Assembly: GCF_001693255.1 (NCBI RefSeq)
Contig: NZ_CP016474.1
Coordinates: 2,808,661 to 2,872,660, forward strand
Direction of reading: 5' to 3'
Length of the DNA: 64,000 nt
From: Picosynechococcus sp. PCC 7003
GTDB lineage: Bacteria; Cyanobacteriota; Cyanobacteriia; Cyanobacteriales; MRBY01
The position numbers and the translations under genes are program-made. Positions 55,192 to 64,000 of the stretch are shown piece by piece. The notes beneath the pieces are model-generated. The model was given only the letters and a program-made list of their open reading frames with translations, did no database searches and was not told where the DNA came from. Positions within the stretch are counted from its first letter, which is position 1; each line of letters starts with the position of its first letter.

Positions 55192-56181
55192 CTAACGGGA
55201 AATGGCCTGCTGGGTTGTCCGATTTTCAGTCACTGGGTTGCCCTCGCCCCGCACCGCCTGGAACATCCCAAACCGACAAAGGCCCGTGCCAAAAGCTAGA
55301 CGCATCAGCAGAATGGTGGGAATTTCCCGCACTGACTTGATAAAACCAGGCAAACCATATTGCAGCCAGCCCCAGGGCCGAATTGCCCCGACCCAAATCG
55401 TGTGCAACCAGGAAGGGAGCGTTTCTTGGCTCCAATCAGCATTGATTACTTGATCTTTGACGAACCCCGTCTCCTCTAGCAGTTCCGAAAAGCCTTCGAT
55501 GCTCGAAAACTTCGGGTGCGCCCATTGGTCAAGGAGTTGGGTCATCACGGGTTTTTCCCACCAGTTGAGGGGAATTTGGCGATCGTCCCTTTGGTTCCAG
55601 TCAGCGACAACTAATTTACCGCCGGGTTTGAGGACTCGGAGCAGTTCCTGGGCGAAAACGGCTTTATCGGGCATGTGGGGGCCAGCCTCTACGGACCAAA
55701 CCACATCGAAGCTGCCATCGGCAAAGGATAAATTCATCGCATCATCAACGGCAAATTTAGCAGTCAATCCCGGTGGGGTCAGTTGAGTCGCCCGCTCCAC
55801 TTGCTTGGGACTGATGGTGATGCCAGTAACGTCAAAGCCATAGTCTCGCGCGAGAATGCGACTACTGCCGCCGATGCCACAGCCCACATCCAGCACCTTT
55901 GTTCCAGGGGGCAGTTGATCCAGGCCACCCCAGCGCACCATCTCATGGACAAAATCAGCCTTGGCTTTGAGGAAATTTTTCGCCCTCGGTGGGTTGCCGT
56001 AGTGACCGAGGTGAATGTGTTCGCCCCAGTAATATTCGAGGATGCCGTCTTCGGTCCATTCGTCGTAGGAGTCGGCGACGGTGTCGGCAGATTGGTAACG
56101 GCGGGCCGTCAAGAGGTAGGTAACGAGGGCGATCGCCAAAATTGTGGCACTAATCCCCAGGGCAAGGAGCAAGATATTCAT
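55192..56181 (-). CDS. MPBQ/MSBQ methyltransferase
   Basis: 329 residues from ATG 56181 (MNILLLALGISA). An N-terminal membrane segment is followed by a SAM-dependent methyltransferase with motif I VLDVGCGIGGSSRIL, ITISPKQVERA, FDVVWSVEAGPHMPD and the C-terminal IKSVREIPTILLMRLAFG. The sequence runs very close to my memory of Synechocystis Sll0418, which methylates 2-methyl-6-phytyl- and solanesyl-benzoquinols for tocopherol and plastoquinone. The plant VTE3 enzyme of the same role is not homologous. Likely attached to the thylakoid or plasma membrane. Confidence 0.88.
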   Translation of the reverse strand: MNILLLALGISATILAIALVTYLLTARRYQSADTVADSYDEWTEDGILEYYWGEHIHLGHYGNPPRAKNFLKAKADFVHEMVRWGGLDQLPPGTKVLDVGCGIGGSSRILARDYGFDVTGITISPKQVERATQLTPPGLTAKFAVDDAMNLSFADGSFDVVWSVEAGPHMPDKAVFAQELLRVLKPGGKLVVADWNQRDDRQIPLNWWEKPVMTQLLDQWAHPKFSSIEGFSELLEETGFVKDQVINADWSQETLPSWLHTIWVGAIRPWGWLQYGLPGFIKSVREIPTILLMRLAFGTGLCRFGMFQAVRGEGNPVTENRTTQQAISR

Positions 56182-56422
56182 GGGTTGAGTTGACGTGAAT
56201 TGCGGCAAAAAGGGCTCAAATTATCCTAACTGATCCGGGCAGGGAGGCAGGCGATCGCCATTTTCAGAAATTCAAGAATCAAAAAATCTATCCCAGGAAA
56301 GATTGCGTTTACGCCATTAACTAGAAGCGGATTCTATGTATTTTTGTTAAGTTGGACGGGCATTTACTGCAAAATGTTCATTCTTTTTTTTGATTTTTAC
56401 GCAGCTTCAAGCATCTTTTTTT

Positions 56423-57520
56423 ATGAATTTAGATTTTCTTACCCGAAGTATTTTGGGGAATACCCTCGCCGCCTATGCCATGGCGATCGCCGTGCTGGTA
56501 GTGGGCTTTCTCCTGATCAATGGGTTCAGGGCGTTCATTCTCAGTTCGCTACGGCGATGGGCCAAAAAGACCCAAACAACCCTCGATCCGCGCATTACAA
56601 AAATTCTTAGTCAGTCTTTAGTGCGTCTCCTCTATGTGGGGAACGTTTTTTTGGCGATTGGGAATCTCAACTTGCACCCCATTCTGAACCAAGCGGTGCG
56701 GGCTTTGACTGTTATTGCCACAACCATTATTGGCATTCAACTCATTTCTCAATTGGCCGAATATGCGATTCGTTCCTACCTTCTGCGCAAGGGAGACATT
56801 GAGCTAGAGCAGAGTTTTAGTGCGCTGATGCCAATTTTGCGGGCCATCCTTTGGGCCGTGGGTGCAGTCTTCCTCCTCGATAACCTCGGCTTTGATATTT
56901 CGGCGGTGGTCGCCAGTCTGGGGATTGGGGGGTTGGCGATCGCCTTTGCGGCCCAGGGGATTTTAACGGATTTATTCAGTTACTTTTCCATTGTTCTCGA
57001 CCGTCCCTTTGCCCTAGGAGACTTTATTATCGTGGGTGATTTTATCGGTACTGTCGAATACATCGGTATCAAAACCACTAGGCTGAAGAGTCTCAGTGGC
57101 GAAGAAATCGTTATGGCCAACACCGATTTAACCAGCTCACGGATCCGTAATTTTAAAGGCATGGAACGGCGGCGCATTGTCTTTAGCCTCGGGGTACTGT
57201 ACGAAACGCCAAAAGAAAAACTGGAAATTATTCCGGCCCTCATCCAGGACATCATTAGCGCCCAGGAACAGGTTAGTTTCGACCGGGCGCACTTTGCCAA
57301 TTATGGTGATTTTAGTTTGAACTATGAAATTGTCTACTACGTTGAAAGTAGCGACTACGCCCTCTACATGGACACCCAACAGAAAATTAACCTGGCCATC
57401 TTTGAGGCCTTTGCCCAGCGGAACATTGAATTCGCTTATCCGACCAATGTGACCTACGTCCAAGGTTTAAATGCCGACGCAGAAAAGGCGATCGCCCCGG
57501 AAACTGCCACGAACAGTTAA
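56423..57520 (+). CDS. MscS-family mechanosensitive channel
   Basis: 365 residues from ATG 56423 (MNLDFLTRSILGN). Four to five membrane segments; the pore helix is of the MscS kind (ISAVVASLGIGGLAIAFAAQ), followed by the beta domain (RPFALGDFIIVGDFIGTVEYIGIKTTRLKS, in two blocks) and a soluble alpha/beta end. Such channels release solutes when membrane tension rises, for example after hypo-osmotic shock, which fits a salt-tolerant cyanobacterium. A clear terminator follows. Confidence 0.93.
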   Translation: MNLDFLTRSILGNTLAAYAMAIAVLVVGFLLINGFRAFILSSLRRWAKKTQTTLDPRITKILSQSLVRLLYVGNVFLAIGNLNLHPILNQAVRALTVIATTIIGIQLISQLAEYAIRSYLLRKGDIELEQSFSALMPILRAILWAVGAVFLLDNLGFDISAVVASLGIGGLAIAFAAQGILTDLFSYFSIVLDRPFALGDFIIVGDFIGTVEYIGIKTTRLKSLSGEEIVMANTDLTSSRIRNFKGMERRRIVFSLGVLYETPKEKLEIIPALIQDIISAQEQVSFDRAHFANYGDFSLNYEIVYYVESSDYALYMDTQQKINLAIFEAFAQRNIEFAYPTNVTYVQGLNADAEKAIAPETATNS

Positions 57521-57547
57521 TTCTCTGGATGATTGATTGTAATGCTG

Positions 57548-57576
57548 CCCCCAAATTGAAACTTGGGGGTTTTTTC
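57548..57576 (+). terminator. rho-independent terminator of the mscS-type gene
   Basis: CCCCCAA/TTGGGGG with an 8-nt loop is followed by a run of T; 27 bp after the stop. Confidence 0.85.
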
Positions 57577-57645
57577 TGAGCAAATATCGCCCCGTCCCTA
57601 AAATTTCGTCATAATAATCAACTGTTGCGTATTTCCCCAAAAGCG

Positions 57646-58845
57646 ATGACCCTTGCCCCCCTCAGTTGGCCAGAACTCGAAGCCCTTGCTGATTTCCAAC
57701 TTGACTACGAAAATGGCCCGACCAATGCCCAATCCTGCTTACGGCTCTTTGGTCAGTCAGAAAGCGATATTCGTGTCACCCTCTACCGAGATAACCATGG
57801 CTGGTGTCCCTACTGCCAAAAAGTCTGGCTCTGGCTAGAGGAAATGCGCATCCCCTACCGCATCAAAAAAGTGACGATGTTTTGCTATGGCGAAAAAGAA
57901 GCCTGGTACAAACAAAAAGTCCCCTCCGGCATGCTCCCGGCCCTGGAACTAGATGGCCGCATGATCACCGAGAGTGATGATATTTTACTCGCCCTAGAAC
58001 AGGCATTTGGGCCGCTTACTTTCAGCCTGACGGATCCCAGGGTTTTGCCCCTGCGTCGCCTCGAAAGATTATTATTCCGTGCCTGGTGCAATTGGCTCTG
58101 TCGGCCACCGCTATTCCCCGGACAAGATAAAGAGGGCCGCCGTAAGTTTATCCAGGTGGTGCAACAGGTGGAAGATGCTTTCGCTGCCACCCCAGGCCCT
58201 TATTTTCTCGAAGAATTTAGCGTGGTCGATGTGATTTTCACGCCCTATGTGGAGCGGATGAATGCCAGTCTCTACTATTACAAAGGCTATTCTCTACGGG
58301 AGGAAAATCCTGGGTTTGCGGCTTGGTTTGACGCCATGGAAACTCGATCTACCTACCGGGGCACCCAGAGCGATTTCCATACCCATGTCCATGATCTGCC
58401 GCCCCAGATGGGGGGGTGCTATGCCAACGGGGAACCCCAAGCTTTAGCCAATCAAACAAGAGTGGATGAGGGGGAGTGGTTTGGTCTGCCGGATGTGGGT
58501 TATCCGGAGCCGGAAAATGCGAAACAAGAAGCCTTGTACCGGGTGATTAAACATCGCCGCAATATTGTGAAGGTTAACCCTGCCAATGATCAATTTTTTG
58601 ACCAGGCTTTGCGCTGCGCCCTAACCGCGATGATCACCGGGGAAGTATGTGAACCGCCCCAGGATTCTGACAAAGCGCTGCGATATCTGCGCGATCGCCT
58701 GAATGTACCGAGAGATATGTCCATCTATGCCGCCAAACATTTACGGACGGCTTTGGAAAATACCGCGAAACTAGCGGGAGATAGGCAGGGAGAACCGATC
58801 CCCGTGCGCCACCGCCGCGACCAAGATCCGGTTAATTTTCGTTAG
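57646..58845 (+). CDS. glutathione S-transferase-like protein with CPYC site
   Basis: 399 residues from ATG 57646. Thioredoxin-like N-terminal domain with glutaredoxin-type active site [15 protein letters not shown] (about residue 56) and the cis-Pro region [12 protein letters not shown]; then an all-helical GST C-terminal domain ([26 protein letters not shown]) and an extra ~130-residue helical end ([28 protein letters not shown]). The length and the CPYC site fit the plant/cyanobacterial group of large GSTs rather than classical 200-residue enzymes. Substrate unknown. Confidence 0.82.
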   Translation: MTLAPLSWPELEALADFQLDYENGPTNAQSCLRLFGQSESDIRVTLYRDNHGWCPYCQKVWLWLEEMRIPYRIKKVTMFCYGEKEAWYKQKVPSGMLPALELDGRMITESDDILLALEQAFGPLTFSLTDPRVLPLRRLERLLFRAWCNWLCRPPLFPGQDKEGRRKFIQVVQQVEDAFAATPGPYFLEEFSVVDVIFTPYVERMNASLYYYKGYSLREENPGFAAWFDAMETRSTYRGTQSDFHTHVHDLPPQMGGCYANGEPQALANQTRVDEGEWFGLPDVGYPEPENAKQEALYRVIKHRRNIVKVNPANDQFFDQALRCALTAMITGEVCEPPQDSDKALRYLRDRLNVPRDMSIYAAKHLRTALENTAKLAGDRQGEPIPVRHRRDQDPVNFR

Positions 58846-58851
58846 GGCTGG

Positions 58852-60783
58852 TTAGAGGTTGATAATTTCCACGGGTTCGAGAGCCTCGGCCGGGGTAAAG
58901 CCAAAGATTTGACTGTAGAAATAAAATTCACTGTCGAGGGCTTTTTTGATATTTTCAGCCTGACGGAAACCGTGCTGCTCCCCCTCAAAGGGTACATAGG
59001 CGACGGGTAAACCTTTGGCCTTAATCGCTTCCACCATCAGCTCCGCTTGGTTCGGGGGGACGACTTTATCTTCTAAACCCTGGAAAAAGATGACAGGACA
59101 GGCAAGCTTTTCGGTGAAGTGGATTGGCGATCGCCCGACGTATTTTTCCTTTTCTGCGGGATATTTGCCAATGAGACGATCAAGGTAGCGGGCCTCGAAT
59201 TTGTGGGTGTCGGTGGCGAGTACCTCCAGGTCAGAAATGCCGTAATAGCTGGCCCCGGCCTTAAAGACATCATGGAAAGTCAAAGCGGCAAGGGTGGTAT
59301 AACCTCCGGCACTACCGCCGGCGATCGCCAATTTTTCCCCGTCAGCTAACCCCTTTGCCACGAGATATTTCGCCACGTTGACGCAATCCTGCACATCGAC
59401 AATGCCCCAATTCCCATCAAGGCGTTGGTGATATTCCCGACCGTAGCCTGTGCTGCCGCCGTAGTTCACATCCACAAAGGCAAAACCCCGACTTGTCCAA
59501 TATTGAATCCGCAGGTTTAAGCTCGCTGAAGCCATTGCCGTGGGGCCACCATGACTTTTTACTAACAGAGGCGGTGCTGTATCGGCAGGAGCTTGGAAAT
59601 CTTGGTTCGTGGGTGGGTAATACCAGGCATGGGCGGTGAGGCCGTTTTCTGTGGGAAATTCAATGGCCTGGGGCTGAGAAAGGTAGCTGGGATCAATTTT
59701 TAACGTGCTGGCTTCCTTGACCCGCACCGTTTCCCCCGTAAACAGATCCAGAGTAACGATGGCAGTGGTTTGGGTGGCTGCGCCGCCGATAAAAGCAATG
59801 GTTTCCCCCTGTACCTGGAGATCGCTAATGCTGCTGTAGGGGACGGGGATCGGCGTGAGGGCGCGGCGGTCGGGGTTGAGGGTCGCGAGTTTCCAGGTAC
59901 CGTGGTCGTTGTAGGTACAGACTAGGGTCGTTTCATCGACAAAGCCCAGGATCGATTCCCCAAATACCCAATGGGGATAGCCAAATTCTGCTTCGGCGGG
60001 ATAGACGGCTTGGGACTCACCATCGACATAACGATACAAATTCCAATAGCCGCTGCGATCGCCACTGAAATACAACACACCACCGGGCGACCAGCGGGGT
60101 TCAACCACAGATTCACCATTGCCCCCAGCCACCAAAAATTTTTTCCCTAAAGTGCCGTCAGCCTGAATCTCAGCAAGCCAGAGTTGGCTATTGTCCCAGG
60201 GCATATCGGGGTGATCCCAACTGACCCAAGCGAGGGTTTTCCCATCGGGAGAAAGGCGAGGTGAGGTATAAAAATCATTGCCTTCAACTAAAACTTGAAT
60301 GTCGCCGGCATCGAGGGCGATCGCCACCAGATCATTTTTCGGTTCGTGGCTTGCAACGCTATGGTCTTCACTAACGCAGATTAGGCGATTGTGGGCTGCA
60401 TCGAGAATAAAATCGGCATAACGGCGCTGATTTTCTGGGGTTAAGGCTTGGGGTTCTTGGTTGGGTTTTTGGACATAAACGCGGCGATCGCCATCGTTAG
60501 AAAAATAGACGGTGCCATCTTCGAGAATTAAAAAAGCACCACCACCATACTCATGGACACGGCTACGCACATTAAAACCCGGCGGCGTAATATCTACCGC
60601 ACTTCCGTCGGCGTTACGTTTTACGAGTACATTGCGCCCTTTTTCCTGGGGTCTGCCCTCAAGCCAGTAAAGATCTGTGCCAGCCCAGGCCACTGCCCCT
60701 AAACCAATGCTGCTCGAAACAATCAGGTCGGAGGTAATCGGCGATCGCCAAGTGCCGTAGGGGGCGGTTTGTGGAGTGGCCAT
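58852..60783 (-). CDS. S9-family prolyl oligopeptidase-like peptidase
   Basis: 643 residues. N-terminal beta-propeller (about 1-370) with repeating strands of the SPDGKTLAWVSWDHP and VLYFSGDRSGYWNLY kind, then an alpha/beta-hydrolase catalytic domain with GGSAGGYTTL (Ser), GLEDKVVPPNQ (Asp) and GEQHGFRQAENI (His). It resembles dipeptidyl aminopeptidase/acylaminoacyl peptidases of cyanobacteria. No signal peptide is evident, so it is probably cytosolic and degrades oligopeptides. Convergent with the GST-like gene (6 bp gap). Confidence 0.92.
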   Translation of the reverse strand: MATPQTAPYGTWRSPITSDLIVSSSIGLGAVAWAGTDLYWLEGRPQEKGRNVLVKRNADGSAVDITPPGFNVRSRVHEYGGGAFLILEDGTVYFSNDGDRRVYVQKPNQEPQALTPENQRRYADFILDAAHNRLICVSEDHSVASHEPKNDLVAIALDAGDIQVLVEGNDFYTSPRLSPDGKTLAWVSWDHPDMPWDNSQLWLAEIQADGTLGKKFLVAGGNGESVVEPRWSPGGVLYFSGDRSGYWNLYRYVDGESQAVYPAEAEFGYPHWVFGESILGFVDETTLVCTYNDHGTWKLATLNPDRRALTPIPVPYSSISDLQVQGETIAFIGGAATQTTAIVTLDLFTGETVRVKEASTLKIDPSYLSQPQAIEFPTENGLTAHAWYYPPTNQDFQAPADTAPPLLVKSHGGPTAMASASLNLRIQYWTSRGFAFVDVNYGGSTGYGREYHQRLDGNWGIVDVQDCVNVAKYLVAKGLADGEKLAIAGGSAGGYTTLAALTFHDVFKAGASYYGISDLEVLATDTHKFEARYLDRLIGKYPAEKEKYVGRSPIHFTEKLACPVIFFQGLEDKVVPPNQAELMVEAIKAKGLPVAYVPFEGEQHGFRQAENIKKALDSEFYFYSQIFGFTPAEALEPVEIINL

Positions 60784-60852
60784 GGTAGAAAAAACCCAAG
60801 AAAATTCAAACTGACTATTACTCTACCCCTTGGGAAGCCAGGCCCACAATGG

Positions 60853-62463
60853 CTATTGGCTCGTACAAATGGAATCGACCACCTCACAGCCGGAGCCAAA
60901 ATCACTACACACATCGAGGGCTGCTGCCTCGGCGCTCTCAATATCAGCCCCCCAGCCGCTGCCATAGGCCTCTGGCCCCATGGCGATCGCCCCACAGCCA
61001 TTACGGAACCAAACCAAGGCTTGACAATCACCGGACTCCGCAAAAAATTCGCAATCTTCCACAGCCGCTTGTTCTGCCTCCGCTTGGGTGGGCACGTCAA
61101 TCACATAGCCCCATTCCCCCGTGGCCTCCGAAAAGGCGATCGCCCCAAAAAAGACGCCATCCGTCGGGGGGGTCACAACCGGATCGGGCGTAGTTGGTGT
61201 CACAGGTGTTGTCGGCGTCGTCGGATTAACAGGATCAGGATTCGGACTTGCGCCATTGTCCGGTGGCGTTGTCCCCGAATCGGGATTGCTGGGCGTTACC
61301 CCCGGTTGCACTTCCCCGGCAATTTGACGTTGCTGCACCACTTGATAAAGTTGGTAGCCCCCGACCCCCAGTAGCCCCAAGCCCAGGAGTAATCCCCAGG
61401 GAGCGCCGCGTTTTTTCGGGCTGTTCTGCTGTAAATCCGCCCCAGAAAAAGAAAGCTCTTCGGCCACGTGGTAGTTTGGTGGCGCTTGGCCGCCCCCAGA
61501 AATCTCTGTTGGCGGTGTTACTGGCGTACCAGCCGGCGCATTAGCATTAGAACCTGTCCCAACCGGCGCTGTGGCAATGGTAGAAGCAACGATGGTCGGT
61601 AAAATTTCTGGCACAACCTCCGTGGCTTGATTGTTGGGCATTGCCGCTGTGAGGGCCGCCCGCATCGCCTTGGCCGTCATAAACCGCTCTTTCGGATTGG
61701 GTTTAATGGCAAAATTTAGCACCGCCACCAGATGTTGATCCGCGATATTCTGACTGGGCCAGGTCAATTCCCCAGTGATGGGATCATGTTGAAAATCTTG
61801 GGGCATCACCCCAGTGAGAAGATAGACCATCGTTAGGGCAAGGGCATACAAGTCGCTCGAAAAAACGGGCCGACCGGACGCTTGTTCTGGGGGCATAAAT
61901 CCGGGGGTGCCGATCACGATGGAGCTTTTTGGGGTGGCACCACTGCTCATCATTTGGGTGCCCATAATTTCTCGGACTGCGCCAAAGTCGATCAGCACAG
62001 GTTTTTTGTCCGCCTCGCGCAGAATAATATTTTCTGGCTTAATGTCCCGGTGGATGATTTGTTTGGTTTCGATAAATTCCAAAATATCGAGGGTGTCCAC
62101 CAAGATTTGCCGGACTGTGGTGGCGGATTGGGGCCCTTCGTTTTTTAAGAGAGCTTCTAGGGTTTGGCCTTCGATGTATTCCTGAACTAGGTAAAATTTG
62201 CCTTCTTCTTCAAAATAGGCATAGAGGCTGGGAATTTGGGGATTGCTACCAAGTTCTTCTAGTAATACGGCCTCCCGTTGAAACCGTTCCTGCACCAGAC
62301 GATAGATTTCAGATTGATCTTCAAGGGGTCGAAGCTGCTTCGCGACACGGATAGGTTGGGAGGGCATGTAGCTGTCTTTTACAAGGTATGTGACGCCAAA
62401 TCCTCCACTACCCAACTCACGGAGAACTTGATATCGACCAGAACCGATTGTCTGTTTCGTCAT
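60853..62463 (-). CDS. membrane Ser/Thr protein kinase with DUF4189 domain
   Basis: 536 residues. Hanks-type kinase (10-280): GSGGFGVTYLV, the catalytic Lys region VAKQL, IIHRDIKPENIIL, LIDFGAVRE and GTPGFMPPEQASG. A Pro-rich juxtamembrane linker, one membrane segment (about 355-375, PWGLLLGLGLLGVGGYQLY), a Pro/Thr-rich spacer (PTTPTTPVTPTTPDP) and an outside Cys-rich DUF4189 domain (FGAIAFSEATGEWGYVID, CQALVWFRNGCGAIAMG). The last could sense an extracytoplasmic signal. Downstream (minus strand) of the flavoprotein pair, with 173 bp between. Confidence 0.9.
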   Translation of the reverse strand: MTKQTIGSGRYQVLRELGSGGFGVTYLVKDSYMPSQPIRVAKQLRPLEDQSEIYRLVQERFQREAVLLEELGSNPQIPSLYAYFEEEGKFYLVQEYIEGQTLEALLKNEGPQSATTVRQILVDTLDILEFIETKQIIHRDIKPENIILREADKKPVLIDFGAVREIMGTQMMSSGATPKSSIVIGTPGFMPPEQASGRPVFSSDLYALALTMVYLLTGVMPQDFQHDPITGELTWPSQNIADQHLVAVLNFAIKPNPKERFMTAKAMRAALTAAMPNNQATEVVPEILPTIVASTIATAPVGTGSNANAPAGTPVTPPTEISGGGQAPPNYHVAEELSFSGADLQQNSPKKRGAPWGLLLGLGLLGVGGYQLYQVVQQRQIAGEVQPGVTPSNPDSGTTPPDNGASPNPDPVNPTTPTTPVTPTTPDPVVTPPTDGVFFGAIAFSEATGEWGYVIDVPTQAEAEQAAVEDCEFFAESGDCQALVWFRNGCGAIAMGPEAYGSGWGADIESAEAAALDVCSDFGSGCEVVDSICTSQ

Positions 62464-62636
62464 GGCTTCAGGTTATATTTCGCGACGTCAAAGGGGCGCT
62501 GAGGGCCTTTGATGCTATTCATCATAAACGGAGAATCTCAAAAGTCTGGCTACAGGTGAGAAATTCTCAAGCAAAAAGGCGATCGCCTCTTACCTTACCG
62601 TCAAATACCAAGGCTACCCTCGCAAAAATTGTGTCC

Positions 62637-63077
62637 CTAGAACCAGCGTCCACCATGGAAACGCCATCGCGGAAATAAAATACGCATCACACTCTGGGAG
62701 GCCACAAAGATCCCTAGCCAAACTGAGCCGTAGTGAATCACAAACCAGGTTAAGGACAGATCCTCCGTCAGGGGCAAAGCGACGCCCACAACATTCCGTA
62801 AGCCAGCCCACAAGAGTAAAAAGAAGACCCCCTCCCATAGGGCCGCCAGCCATTGCAGCGCCGCTGGCCAATCTTGATCCCAACGGTAATTTTGCAAATA
62901 GATATAAAGACAATCCCAGCCAAGGCCAAAGACGGTGATGTAACCCCAAATCGCCCAATAGACAGCACCAACGGGATTGCCCCAGAGTCCCTCTGCAAAG
63001 CAGACTGTAAGGAGGGCACCCACCGTACCCATCAAGAGGAGTCGAGTTTGCCAGCGGCCAAGGAGTGTTGGGGTCAT
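62637..63077 (-). CDS. conserved membrane protein coupled to the flavoprotein gene
   Basis: 146 residues with four hydrophobic segments (LLLMGTVGALLTVCF, VYWAIWGYITVFGLGWDCLY, WEGVFFLLLWAGL, YGSVWLGIFVASQSVM) and many Trp. Its start overlaps the stop of the upstream flavoprotein in an ATGA, which indicates translational coupling. I do not recognise a family; a membrane partner of that oxidoreductase is likely from context. Confidence 0.65.
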   Translation of the reverse strand: MTPTLLGRWQTRLLLMGTVGALLTVCFAEGLWGNPVGAVYWAIWGYITVFGLGWDCLYIYLQNYRWDQDWPAALQWLAALWEGVFFLLLWAGLRNVVGVALPLTEDLSLTWFVIHYGSVWLGIFVASQSVMRILFPRWRFHGGRWF

Positions 63078-64000
63078 GGGGCTTGATTGTTAATCCATTT
63101 AAACCATTGGGATAGGGAAGCCAAGGGATGCAGGGGGCGCACCTGGGGGGCATTTTCCTGAACCAAAGCTTCTACTGATTTTAGGGCACAGTATTGCAAG
63201 CCCAAAAAGCTATCGACGGCCGCATAGGGGCCACCAAAGGTAATGGCACCGGCTGCATACATTCGGCCGGAGCGGTTGCGCATTTCGGGCATTTCAAAAT
63301 CATTGTTGACCTGGAGGCGGCCAATGGCATTGAGGGGCAGTTGGTAATGGGTGACCAAATCATCCAACAAAGGTGTTGCTTTGACCTTTCCGTCTAGGCC
63401 CGTGGCGTCAATGATGTAGTTGGCGGTGAGGGTAAGTTCCCCTGTGATCCCTTTTTCGCGGATTCGCGTCACCGGACGTCCCTGGGCATCGGGTTCGACG
63501 GCCACGACATCCCCAAAAACGATCCGGTACCAACCTTTATCTAAGCCCGTTTGGATGATGTCACTCCAGTCGTGGCGATCGGCAGTGGTGGTGCCACCCC
63601 AATCAGCCAGGAGATTACTGCGTTCCCTGGGGGCGGCGCTTTCTAATTGTTCCCGGAGGGTGCCGCCCCAACAGGCCTTGGGCCAATTAAAGGGTTGGAG
63701 CTCAAAGTGGTTACTGACGGGTCGCTGGGCGAGGCCAAATTTGTTTCCTACGGGTTTCGGCGATCGCATCAGATGCAAAATCGAAATGTTGGGGTTCCGG
63801 CGGCGGGCCTCGTAGATGCGCTGGATCACCCTAGAGGCAACAATGCCCCGACCCCGAATCAAGACCGTCCCCCCCTGGCGTTCGAGGGTGCTGTACACGT
63901 GATCATGTTCTTCGTAGGCATTGACGACCGTTTTAAAGTCCCCTGTTTTTTCGCGGTAGTCCTGGAGATCTGGCAAAAATTGGATCACCGGATATCCCGT
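63074..64000 (-). CDS. FAD/NAD(P)-dependent oxidoreductase, 5' part cut by window edge
   Basis: 309 residues visible; the frame continues to the window edge (the GTG at 63986-63988 is internal), so the N-terminal FAD motif is outside. Seen are a second dinucleotide-type strand-turn-helix (VLIRGRGIVASRVIQRIYEA), the conserved NYIIDATGLDGKV and RMYAAGAITFGGPYAAVDSF (FAD-binding end). The arrangement resembles flavoproteins that act on lipids or quinones, but the substrate cannot be told. It overlaps the following membrane-protein gene by 4 bp. Confidence 0.7.
   Translation of the reverse strand, partial: TGYPVIQFLPDLQDYREKTGDFKTVVNAYEEHDHVYSTLERQGGTVLIRGRGIVASRVIQRIYEARRRNPNISILHLMRSPKPVGNKFGLAQRPVSNHFELQPFNWPKACWGGTLREQLESAAPRERSNLLADWGGTTTADRHDWSDIIQTGLDKGWYRIVFGDVVAVEPDAQGRPVTRIREKGITGELTLTANYIIDATGLDGKVKATPLLDDLVTHYQLPLNAIGRLQVNNDFEMPEMRNRSGRMYAAGAITFGGPYAAVDSFLGLQYCALKSVEALVQENAPQVRPLHPLASLSQWFKWINNQAP

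Overview
This 64 kb window is chromosomal DNA of a unicellular cyanobacterium. The evidence is the phosphoribulokinase gene, a cyanobacterial-type MPBQ/MSBQ methyltransferase (plastoquinone and tocopherol synthesis), menC, a cryptochrome-DASH, a protein with a protochlorophyllide-reductase C-terminal domain, a split bacterioferritin pair, an iron-type SLH porin, and the very frequent HIP1 octamer GCGATCGC. Codon use and gene content fit the euryhaline Synechococcus PCC 7002 / Picosynechococcus group, but that placement is inference.

Layout. 1-6.7 kb: the end of a PIN-type toxin gene, menC with a peroxiredoxin-like gene, a 1300-residue multi-PAS histidine kinase and an unknown basic protein. 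6.7-7.4 kb: no gene, but a remnant of an IS200/IS605 (TnpB) right end. 7.4-17.4 kb: ordinary chromosome (TPR proteins, ligA, purB, an EAL phosphodiesterase, a His-rich CobW-type GTPase), interrupted by an AT-rich DUF6883/DUF4926 pair. 17.5-23.6 kb: an iron island with SLH porin, PiuC-type hydroxylase, Glu/Gly-rich lipoprotein, truncated multicopper oxidase, Bfd ferredoxin and two complementary bacterioferritin subunits, with Fur-like boxes. 23.7-29.6 kb: prk, tRNA-Val, cry-DASH, an RsbQ-like hydrolase and a large lipoprotein.

29.7-40.3 kb is the most unusual part: nine consecutive plus-strand genes. The first three encode small secreted proteins, two of them rich in Gln/Asn/Ser/Gly and resembling amyloid-forming or adhesive proteins. 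They are followed by a sigma-region-4-like protein, a DUF1822 protein, an 1106-residue CHAT-protease/STAND-NTPase membrane protein, two paralogous secreted FecR-like proteins (one with a TonB-type C-terminus) and an exported protein with a VirB10-like flavour. I read this as an undescribed envelope-sensing system with a caspase-like protease at its centre. An intact IS630 element sits directly downstream.

41.3-64 kb returns to core and regulatory genes: EVE protein, ABC-class ATPase, membrane-anchored periplasmic-binding protein, an NADH dehydrogenase-like/SelD fusion, a CBS-GAF-PAS hybrid kinase followed after 2 bp by a receiver-kinase, a YchJ-type SEC-C protein, mutY, tRNA-Glu, the MPBQ/MSBQ methyltransferase, MscS channel, a GST-like protein, S9 peptidase, a Ser/Thr kinase with a DUF4189 domain, and a flavoprotein running off the right edge. 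There are no rRNA genes and no CRISPR array.
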